The position numbers were made by a program, and so were the translations under genes. Shown here piece by piece: positions 1 to 5,116 of a stretch of DNA of 8,874 nucleotides; the first letter of the stretch is position 1, and each line of letters opens with the position of its first letter. Source of the stretch: Pseudomonadota bacterium (lineage in GTDB: Bacteria > Pseudomonadota > Alphaproteobacteria > Rhizobiales > Kaistiaceae); assembly GCA_023391905.1 (NCBI GenBank), contig JAEWAD010000269.1, forward strand, positions 1-8,874. Reading direction: 5' to 3'. Below the pieces are notes generated by a model. That model searched no databases. It was not told the DNA's origin and saw only the letters and a list, made by a program, of their open reading frames with translations.

Positions 1-1
1 C

Positions 2-847
2 GCCAACGCCGCGCTGATCGAGCTCGACCCGAAGGCCGATGCCCGCGCCAACGCCGTGCTGGCGACCGCCGTGTTCACCGCCGGCTGCGCCTTCGGCCCG
101 GTGATCAGTTCGGCGGCGCTGCATTTCGACCTTTGGCCGCTGCACCTGCCCTTCCTCCTCATCGCCGCGCTGGCGATGATCACCATCCTCGGCCTCGCCA
201 CCGCCTCCTGGCATCCCGCGCCGCGCGTCGCGCCCGTCGCGACCGCCACTGCCGGGCCGGCGCCGCAGTCCGGCCGCTACACCGCCTTCGCGATCGCCGC
301 TGGCGCGGTGATCATCGCCTGGACCGTCGGCGCCACCTTCGCCGGCCTCGGCGTCACCTTCGTGCACGAACTGCTCAAGGTCGAAAGCCAGGCCGCGTCC
401 GGCGTCATCGTCGCCGCCTTCCAGGCCGTTGCCGGCCTCAGCCAGCTGGCGAGCCAGCGGCTCGATTCGAACCGCGCCATGGTGATCGGCACGACGACGA
501 TCGCGTTCGCGATCCTGCTCTGCGCCTTCGCGATCTGGACCGCCACACCGCTCCTCTTCGTGCTCGGCACGATCGGCAGCGGTCTCGGCTACGGCGCCGC
601 CTTCGTCGGCTCGGCCGGCGTCGTCAATCGCATCGCGCCGCCGGACCGGCGGGCGACCTGGGTCTCGACCTATTATTTCACCGCTTATCTCGCCAATGCG
701 CTGCCGGTGCTGGCGCTCGGCTTCCTCGGCGACCGGCTCGGCCTGTTCGGCTCGTTCCTGTGCCTGACCACCTTCACGGTGATCGGCACGATCCTCGTCA
801 ACAGCGCCGCCCGCGTCGTGCTGCGGTCGGCCTCGCGCCGCCGTTGA
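2..847 (+). CDS. MFS transporter, C-terminal part (5' end outside window)
   Basis: The frame is open from base 2 to a TGA at 845-847, giving 281 residues with no start, so the gene is cut by the window edge. A GTG at 56-58 is internal, because good coding sequence continues before it. About eight hydrophobic helices are visible at fragment residues 19-39, 48-67, 95-119, 131-150, 158-179, 183-207, 222-241 and 248-268. Between the second and third lies a Pro/Ala-rich hydrophilic stretch (about 70-92). That matches helices 5-6, the central cytoplasmic loop and helices 7-12 of a 12-helix major facilitator of about 400 residues, so roughly 120 residues are missing. These are inner-membrane, usually proton-coupled, transporters of small solutes. 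The substrate cannot be read from this half, and the neighbour to the right is convergent and gives no hint. A different polytopic carrier family is possible but less likely. Confidence 0.8.
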   Translation, partial: ANAALIELDPKADARANAVLATAVFTAGCAFGPVISSAALHFDLWPLHLPFLLIAALAMITILGLATASWHPAPRVAPVATATAGPAPQSGRYTAFAIAAGAVIIAWTVGATFAGLGVTFVHELLKVESQAASGVIVAAFQAVAGLSQLASQRLDSNRAMVIGTTTIAFAILLCAFAIWTATPLLFVLGTIGSGLGYGAAFVGSAGVVNRIAPPDRRATWVSTYYFTAYLANALPVLALGFLGDRLGLFGSFLCLTTFTVIGTILVNSAARVVLRSASRRR

Positions 848-852
848 GACAG

Positions 853-878
853 GCCGGCGCGACCATGGTCGCGCCGGC
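853..878. terminator. Perfect palindrome between convergent genes, possible bidirectional terminator
   Basis: A 26-bp perfect inverted repeat with no loop, centred on CCATGG, starts 6 nt after the MFS stop codon and lies 35 nt past the stop of the convergent molybdoenzyme gene. As RNA it would form a very GC-rich hairpin from either strand. No T-run follows on either side, so it is not a classical intrinsic terminator. Termination or 3'-end protection is inferred from its position. Confidence 0.45.
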
Positions 879-913
879 GCTTCGCGCCCGCGGGCTTTCG
901 CCGCCCGCCGCGT

Positions 914-1696
914 TCAGATCCCGGCATACCATTCATAGCCGCGATCTTCCCAGAAGCCGCCCTTGCCGCCATCGATGTCGCGATAGTCGGAGACGGCCTC
1001 GATGCGCATGACATATTTCGCCATCTTGTAGCCGAGCTGGCGCTCGACCCGGAGGCGAAGCGGCGCGCCATGCGGGATCGGCAGGGGCCGGTCGTTCATC
1101 TCATAGGCGAGGATCGTCTGGGCGTGGTTGGCGTCCGGCAGGCCGAGGCTCTCATAGTACTTGGCGCCGCCGGCGAGCGTCTCCTCGAGCGTGTCGGCGC
1201 AGTAGAACACGATGTAGCGCGCCTCCGGCTTCAGCCCGGCCTGGTCGAGCAGCGCCTTCAGCGGCACGCCCTTCCATTTGCCGATGCAGCTCCAGCCCTC
1301 GACGCAGTCATGCCGGGTGATCTGGGTCCGCGACGGCATCGCCCGCAATTCGGCCAGCGACCATTCGGCCGGACGCTCGACCAATCCGCCGAGCTTGAGC
1401 CTCCAGGTCTGGAAATTGTCGGCCGCGAAAGCGAGATAGTCCGCGTCCTGCGGATCGGTGCTGCCATTCGGCTTGAAGTCGGGCGAGATGTCGGCCTCGC
1501 CATATTCGCGCGCCATGTCGTTGGGGCCGAGGATGGCGCGCTGCGTCGTGCGCGTCAGGGTCTCGGCGCTGGCCAGCATGCGACGGAACCAGTCGACATT
1601 CGAAAGCTGGTCGCAGCCGGAAAGCACCAGCGCGCCACCGAGCGCCAGGGTGCGCTTCAGGAAGCCGCGACGGTCGAGCCGTTGGTCAGCGCGCAT
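914..1696 (-). CDS. Molybdopterin-dependent oxidoreductase, sulfite-oxidase fold (MsrP/YedY-like)
   Basis: This 260-residue protein carries the Moco domain of the sulfite oxidase superfamily. The N-terminus has a twin-arginine motif (R9-R10-G-F-L-K) and a hydrophobic stretch ending in a lipobox L25-S-G-C28, so it should be exported folded with its cofactor and possibly lipidated at C28. The motif R128-H-D-C131-V-E-G-W supplies the conserved cysteine that ligates molybdenum. The segment H209-G-A-P-L-R-L...K224 matches the cofactor-binding region near the C-terminus. Its length fits single-domain bacterial enzymes: there is no haem domain and no dimerisation domain. Its start overlaps the end of the cytochrome b gene by 11 nt, with a strong GGAGGAG at 1704-1710, spacer 7 nt, which indicates an operon and probable translational coupling. 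E. coli MsrP repairs oxidised methionine in the periplasm with the membrane protein MsrQ. Here the partner belongs to another family, so the substrate may be methionine sulfoxide or something else. Confidence 0.88.
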   Translation of the reverse strand: MRADQRLDRRGFLKRTLALGGALVLSGCDQLSNVDWFRRMLASAETLTRTTQRAILGPNDMAREYGEADISPDFKPNGSTDPQDADYLAFAADNFQTWRLKLGGLVERPAEWSLAELRAMPSRTQITRHDCVEGWSCIGKWKGVPLKALLDQAGLKPEARYIVFYCADTLEETLAGGAKYYESLGLPDANHAQTILAYEMNDRPLPIPHGAPLRLRVERQLGYKMAKYVMRIEAVSDYRDIDGGKGGFWEDRGYEWYAGI

Positions 1697-2528
1697 CGGA
1701 CTTCTCCTCCGGATCGATCGCGTAGCGGCCGGTGATCATCGAGCGCAGATTGTTGAAGACGCCGGAGATCAGCACCATGACGAGGTGGACGATGATGAAG
1801 AGCACCACCAGCGTGGCGCAGATGAAGTGGATGGTGCGCGCCGTCTGCCGGCCGCCGAAGATCTCGACCAGCCAGGGGAAGGCCGCGTCCATGCCGGGCG
1901 ACATGGTCAGCCCGGCCAGCACCAGCAGCGGCAGCACGACCAGCGCGATGCCGAAATAGGCGAGCTTCTGCAGCACGTTGTAGTGCCGCGCTTCCTCGCC
2001 CTTCGGGAACCGCAGCCGCATGTGCTCCCAGATCGACGTCCCGATGTGGCGGAACTGCTCGCGCGTCGGCACCAGTTCGCGCAGATGGCCGGTAGTCAGG
2101 CTGTAGGCCAGGTAGACGAGGCCGTTGGCGACGAACAGCCAGGCGAAGAAGAAGTGCCAGCGCCGGCCGGTGGCGAGATCCTGATAGCTCGGCAAGGTCG
2201 CCCAGCTCGGGAAGCCGCGCTCGACCCATTCGCCATTTTCGCGCGAGGCGCCGAGCACGCCGGTGGTGGTGAAGTCATGGCCGGCGATGGTGGTGACCCC
2301 GACGGGGGTGTCGTCGCTGCCCGGCGCCGCGCGCATGGCGAGGGCGGGGCTGTCGAAATGCGAGCGCTGGCCGAGATAGAGGGCCGGATGCGCGTTGAAG
2401 ATCTGCATGCCGCTCATCAGCAGCACGGCGATGCAGAGCACGTTGACCCAGTGCGTGATCCGGACCACCAGCCGGTGGCGATAGATCAGGCGGCGTCCAG
2501 GAACGCCATCTTCCGAAATCGCAGACAT
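1686..2528 (-). CDS. Cytochrome b561-type membrane protein, electron partner of the molybdoenzyme
   Basis: A 280-residue membrane protein resembling the bacterial cytochrome b561/Ni-hydrogenase b subunit family. Four hydrophobic helices are seen at about 24-44, 125-144, 187-209 and 232-256. His26, His125, His234 and His248 lie in or at the edge of these helices and are the likely axial ligands for two b haems. Residues about 45-120 form a long hydrophilic loop between helices 1 and 2. It probably moves electrons between the quinone pool and the exported Mo enzyme encoded directly downstream. I start it at the ATG of 2526-2528 because GGAGG lies 6 nt upstream (2535-2539). An in-frame ATG 15 codons earlier has no better site and adds an Arg/Pro-rich stretch. 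It is not the ferric-reductase-like MsrQ (YedZ) that normally accompanies MsrP. The direction of electron flow is not visible from sequence. Confidence 0.85.
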   Translation of the reverse strand: MSAISEDGVPGRRLIYRHRLVVRITHWVNVLCIAVLLMSGMQIFNAHPALYLGQRSHFDSPALAMRAAPGSDDTPVGVTTIAGHDFTTTGVLGASRENGEWVERGFPSWATLPSYQDLATGRRWHFFFAWLFVANGLVYLAYSLTTGHLRELVPTREQFRHIGTSIWEHMRLRFPKGEEARHYNVLQKLAYFGIALVVLPLLVLAGLTMSPGMDAAFPWLVEIFGGRQTARTIHFICATLVVLFIIVHLVMVLISGVFNNLRSMITGRYAIDPEEKSDAR

Positions 2529-2534
2529 GGCCGG

Positions 2535-2539
2535 CCTCC
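2535..2539 (-). promoter_or_regulatory. Ribosome binding site that sets the cytochrome b start
   Basis: GGAGG on the minus strand, 6 nt before the ATG at 2526-2528. It decides for this start over the upstream in-frame ATG at 2571-2573. Confidence 0.7.
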
Positions 2540-2588
2540 GCCGGCCCGGCACGCGGTCGAAATGGCCGCCCATCTTCCGGGCCCGACC

Positions 2589-2594
2589 ATTCTA
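2589..2594 (-). promoter_or_regulatory. Candidate -10 element for the cytochrome b/Mo-enzyme operon
   Basis: The minus strand reads TAGAAT, one mismatch from TATAAT, about 60 nt before the cytochrome start. No good -35 lies at the expected distance. A 10-bp palindrome TTTCGCGAAA (2615-2624) sits where a -35 would be, which could mean activator dependence or chance. This is a weak call. Confidence 0.25.
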
Positions 2595-2658
2595 CGCCGA
2601 ATTGGCCCGAGAGGTTTCGCGAAAGGGGCGCCTCCCCCGCCATCCCAACACGCTCCCC

Positions 2659-2760
2659 GTCATCCCTGCGAAAGCAGGGATCCATACGGCCGCGCCCTTG
2701 GGAGGTTCGCGCGGTCAGCAACCCGGCGGAAATGGATCCCGGGTCAGGCCCGGGATGACG
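2659..2760 (+). repeat. 102-bp double-hairpin intergenic repeat, copy 1
   Basis: The element begins CGTCATCC and ends GGATGACG. The left hairpin has arms 2663-2669 and 2674-2680 (7 bp) closed by a GAAA loop. The right hairpin has arms 2736-2743 and 2749-2756 (8 bp) with loop TCAGG. A centre of about 54 bp between them is about 75% identical to that of the second copy at 5006-5107, in the same orientation. It sits between the stop of the beta-hydroxyacid dehydrogenase gene and the promoter region of the cytochrome b operon. It resembles the paired REP-like palindromes scattered between genes in many alphaproteobacteria. Possible roles are mRNA stabilisation, termination or simple selfish spread. 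Confidence 0.85.
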
Positions 2761-2799
2761 GCGAGCGGGGACATGGGCTGGGTGCGAACCTTCGACACG

Positions 2800-2827
2800 C
2801 TTCCCCTCTCCCATGGGAGAGGGGAAG
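2800..2827. terminator. Loopless perfect palindrome after the beta-hydroxyacid dehydrogenase gene
   Basis: A 28-bp perfect palindrome (CCCCTCTCCC on the left arm, GGGAGAGGGG on the right, centre CCATGG) lies 5 nt beyond the stop codon of the minus-strand gene ending at 2833. It can form a long hairpin at the 3' end of that transcript, but no U-run follows, so intrinsic termination is uncertain. The arm sequence resembles the CCCTCTCCC/GGGAGAGGG repeats common in this bacterial group. Confidence 0.5.
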
Positions 2828-2832
2828 GGGCC

Positions 2833-3732
2833 TCAGTTCTTCAGCTTGGTGCCGTTCTGCGCGGCGATGTAGTCGGACATCATCGGCACGAACTTCTCGG
2901 CCTGGCCCGAGGCGGCCATGGCGGCGAAATTGTTCTTCACCGCCTCGCCGAGCGTGTTCACGGCGCGGGCGTCATCGGCCATCGCCGCCAGGTAGCGCAG
3001 GTCCTTGTAGGCGTTCGAGATGGTGAAGGGGTGGGCGTTCTCGTTGCCGTCGATGACGTAGTTCATGAAGGTGTCGTAGAAGCCGCAATGCATGCGGCCC
3101 TTGCTGATCACCGAATGGAACGTGTCCGGCGAGATGCCGACCTTCTGGCCGATGGCGAGCGCCTCGGAATAGAGCGCGGCATAGCCGAGCGACAGGAAGT
3201 TGTTGATCAGCTTCATCTTGTGGCCGGCGCCGACCGGGCCGACATGCACGATGGTGGCGGCCCAGCAGGCGATCAGCGGCTCGATCGAGGCGAACACCTC
3301 GTCCGAGGCGCCGACCAGCGCCTGCAGCTTGCCCGCCATGGCGCCCGCCGGCGTGCCGCCGAGCGGCGCGTCGACGAAATGCGCGCCGACCAGGTCGAGT
3401 CGCTCGGCCAGGCGCAGCGTCGTCGTCGGCTCGGAGGTCGAGCAGTCGATCACCACCAGCCCCGGCCGCGCGCCGGCCAGGATGCCCTCCGGCCCCTCAA
3501 TGACCGCCTCGACGTCGGCCGAGCCGGTGACGCAGAGGAAGATCACCTCGGCGCTCTGCGCCATCTCGGCCGGCGTCTTCACCTCGGTCGCGCCCTTGGC
3601 GATCAGGCGCTCGACCGCCTCGCGCCGGCGATTGGCCATGACCAGCAGCGCATTGCCCTTGGTCACGAGGTTGGTTGCCATCCCCTCGCCCATGAATCCG
3701 AGCCCGATGAAGCCGACGGTGCGGTTCGCCAT
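2833..3732 (-). CDS. Beta-hydroxyacid dehydrogenase (3-hydroxyisobutyrate/tartronate-semialdehyde reductase family)
   Basis: A 299-residue cytosolic NAD(P)-dependent enzyme interconverting a beta-hydroxy acid and its semialdehyde. The N-terminal Rossmann domain starts with G9-x-G12-x-x-G15-x-x-M (GFIGLGFMGEGM). The substrate loop is D121-A-P-L-G-G-T-P, and G168-A-G-H-K-M-K174-L-I-N177-N178 carries the catalytic lysine and its asparagine partner. Length and motif order are normal for the family. The sequence around the substrate loop and K174-L-I-N-N-F-L-S recalls the sulfolactaldehyde reductase YihU more than true 3-hydroxyisobutyrate dehydrogenases, but the YihU arginine after VG is G126 here, so a sulfonate is not expected. 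Tartronate semialdehyde is one plausible substrate. I chose the ATG at 3730-3732: the glycine motif follows immediately, and a GGGAGGGG stretch lies about 8-10 nt upstream. It is divergent from the hydroxyacid dehydrogenase gene at 3966. Confidence 0.85.
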   Translation of the reverse strand: MANRTVGFIGLGFMGEGMATNLVTKGNALLVMANRRREAVERLIAKGATEVKTPAEMAQSAEVIFLCVTGSADVEAVIEGPEGILAGARPGLVVIDCSTSEPTTTLRLAERLDLVGAHFVDAPLGGTPAGAMAGKLQALVGASDEVFASIEPLIACWAATIVHVGPVGAGHKMKLINNFLSLGYAALYSEALAIGQKVGISPDTFHSVISKGRMHCGFYDTFMNYVIDGNENAHPFTISNAYKDLRYLAAMADDARAVNTLGEAVKNNFAAMAASGQAEKFVPMMSDYIAAQNGTKLKN

Positions 3733-3777
3733 AGCTGCAACCCCTCCCTGGGTGTTTGCATTTGATTTCATTCGCAG

Positions 3778-3805
3778 ATTAGAGTGCCGGGCGGGCTCAG
3801 GACAA
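3778..3805 (-). promoter_or_regulatory. Candidate sigma-70 promoter for the beta-hydroxyacid dehydrogenase gene
   Basis: On the minus strand a -35-like TTGTCC (3800-3805) is followed after 16 nt by a -10-like TCTAAT (3778-3783), matching consensus at four and five of six positions. Transcription would start near 3771, leaving a leader of about 40 nt before the ATG at 3732. It was identified by eye only. Confidence 0.4.
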
Positions 3806-3848
3806 GGCAGACGGCCGGCCTGTCCGTGCCAATTTTCCGTTTCGTCCG

Positions 3849-3861
3849 ATTGTCCGACAAT
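3849..3861. promoter_or_regulatory. GntR/FadR-type operator-like palindrome in the divergent promoter region
   Basis: The sequence ATTGTCCGACAAT is a perfect palindrome with a 3-nt centre. Its core TTGTCCGACAA fits the pattern TNGTNNNACNA known for the FadR subgroup of GntR repressors. A second, outer pair CCGATT/AATCGG (3846-3851 and 3865-3870) surrounds it off-centre. It lies about 105 nt before the plus-strand dehydrogenase start and about 45 nt from the minus-strand promoter candidate, so it could control either gene. No GntR gene lies in this window. Confidence 0.4.
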
Positions 3862-3954
3862 GGCAATCGGGCCCCTTCCTCGTGTATCAAGGCGTGCCCG
3901 ATCCGCCGCCGCGCGCGGATGACGCCCCAAGCCAGATTCGCCCCAGCCAGTTTC

Positions 3955-3960
3955 AAGGAG
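3955..3960 (+). promoter_or_regulatory. Ribosome binding site that sets the hydroxyacid dehydrogenase start
   Basis: AAGGAG lies 5 nt before the ATG at 3966-3968. It supports that start over an in-frame ATG/GTG further upstream (from 3882), whose product would carry a Pro/Arg-rich extension foreign to the family. Confidence 0.75.
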
Positions 3961-3965
3961 CATTC

Positions 3966-4928
3966 ATGTCCCGGCCCGAACTTCTCATGCCTGGCCGCAT
4001 GCAGCAGAACGTCAACGATGCCCTCGACGCCAAGTTCACCGTGCATCGTCTCTACGACGCCAAGGATCCGGCCGCGCTGCTGGCCGAGGTCGCGCCCCGC
4101 ATCCAGGCCGTCGCCGTCGGCGGCGCCGTCGACGCGGCGCTGATGGACAAGCTGCCGAAGCTCGAGATCGTCGCCTCGTTCGGCGTCGGCTACGACCTCG
4201 TCGATGCCAAGCACGCCGCCACAAAGGGCGTCATCGTCACCAACACGCCGGATGTGCTGACCGAAGAAGTCGCCGATACCGCGCTCGGCCTGCTCCTGAT
4301 GACGGTTCGCGAGCTCTCGGCTTCCGAGCGCTACCTGCGCGCCGGCAAGTGGCCGTCGGGCAACTATCCGCTCAGCAGCTCGCTGCGCGACCGCACCGTC
4401 GGCATCGTCGGCCTCGGCCGCATCGGCAAGGCGATCGCCCGCCGCCTCGAGGCGTTCGACGTCAAGGTCGTCTACCACAACCGTCGCCCCGCCGAGGACG
4501 TCTCCTACAAGTACTATGCCGACCTGACCGAGATGGCTCGCGACGTCGACACGCTGCTCAGCGTGCTGCCGGGCGGCGCCTCGACCGAGAAGGCGATCAA
4601 CCGCGCCGTGCTCGACGCGCTCGGCCCCAACGGCATCCTGATCAATATCGGCCGCGGCACGGTCGTCGACGAACCGGAGCTGATCAAGGCGCTGCAGGAG
4701 AAGCGGATCCTCGCCGCCGGCCTCGACGTGTTCGAGAAGGAGCCGCAGGTTCCGGCCGAGCTGATCGCGCTCGAAAACGTCGTGCTGCTGCCGCATGTCG
4801 GCTCGGCCTCGGTCTATACGCGCGACGCCATGGGCCAGCGCGTCATCGACAACCTCTATGCCTGGCTCGACGGCAAGGCACCGCTCAGCCCGGTCGCCGA
4901 GACGCCGTTCACCGGCTGGAAGAAGTAA
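3966..4928 (+). CDS. D-2-hydroxyacid dehydrogenase, glyoxylate/hydroxypyruvate reductase type
   Basis: A 320-residue cytosolic enzyme that reduces 2-keto acids such as glyoxylate or hydroxypyruvate to D-2-hydroxy acids. The split substrate domain (about 1-100 and 290-320) encloses a Rossmann domain with G149-L-G151-R-I-G154. The stretch H171-N-R-R after the second strand favours NADPH over NADH, since an acidic residue is absent and arginines are present. The catalytic triad is complete: R230 in N-I-G-R-G, E259 in D-V-F-E-K-E-P and H277 in L-P-H-V-G-S. The substrate-binding V-G-G and F-G-V-G-Y segments (51-53, 72-76) also fit. The gene stands alone on this strand and ends in a strong terminator. 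Sharing a promoter region with a beta-hydroxyacid dehydrogenase suggests a joint role, perhaps in glyoxylate/glycerate metabolism, because both family types include enzymes that make D-glycerate. The substrate itself is not readable. Confidence 0.9.
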   Translation: MSRPELLMPGRMQQNVNDALDAKFTVHRLYDAKDPAALLAEVAPRIQAVAVGGAVDAALMDKLPKLEIVASFGVGYDLVDAKHAATKGVIVTNTPDVLTEEVADTALGLLLMTVRELSASERYLRAGKWPSGNYPLSSSLRDRTVGIVGLGRIGKAIARRLEAFDVKVVYHNRRPAEDVSYKYYADLTEMARDVDTLLSVLPGGASTEKAINRAVLDALGPNGILINIGRGTVVDEPELIKALQEKRILAAGLDVFEKEPQVPAELIALENVVLLPHVGSASVYTRDAMGQRVIDNLYAWLDGKAPLSPVAETPFTGWKK

Positions 4929-4947
4929 GGCCCCGGGGCCCTTCGCG

Positions 4948-4978
4948 ATCCCCTCCCGCACGCGGGAGGGGATTTTTT
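4948..4978 (+). terminator. Intrinsic terminator of the 2-hydroxyacid dehydrogenase gene
   Basis: An 11-bp perfect stem (4948-4958 with 4963-4973, loop CACG) is followed directly by a run of six T (4973-4978), 19 nt after the TAA stop. This is a textbook rho-independent terminator on the plus strand. Confidence 0.88.
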
Positions 4979-5005
4979 GTGCCTGACACGACGCCCCGCG
5001 CTCGG

Positions 5006-5107
5006 CGTCATCCCGGGCTTGACCCGGGATCCATTCAGCCGCGACACGGGGAAGTTCGCACGCCCAGAAACCCGGCGGCATGGATCCCCGCCTGCGCGGG
5101 GATGACG
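5006..5107 (+). repeat. 102-bp double-hairpin intergenic repeat, copy 2
   Basis: It has the same length and end sequences as the copy at 2659-2760. The left hairpin is 5010-5017 with 5023-5030 (loop CTTGA); the right is 5084-5091 with 5096-5103 (loop CTGC). Both stems are perfect although their bases differ from copy 1, so changes on one arm are matched on the other. The centre (about 53 bp) is shared, including TTCGC and ACCCGGCGG. It fills the gap between the terminator of the plus-strand gene and the stop of the convergent short-chain dehydrogenase, 9 nt away, and could act as the 3' hairpin of that minus-strand operon. Confidence 0.85.
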
Positions 5108-5116
5108 GAGCCCGCC

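Noticed and set aside
1686..2528. Identification of the membrane partner as MsrQ (YedZ)
   Set aside because: The helix layout, with four helices, a long loop after helix 1 and histidines at 26, 125, 234 and 248, fits the cytochrome b561 type rather than the ferric-reductase-like MsrQ.
1458..3026. Long plus-strand open frame opposite the Mo-enzyme/cytochrome operon
   Set aside because: Antisense shadow of high-GC genes: its protein is Arg/His/Asp/Gly-rich without domains, it crosses the intergenic repeat, and the minus strand carries clear families there.
3768..5081. Minus-strand open frame opposite the 2-hydroxyacid dehydrogenase
   Set aside because: Asp/Arg/Gly-rich antisense shadow that begins in the intergenic repeat; no domain is recognisable.
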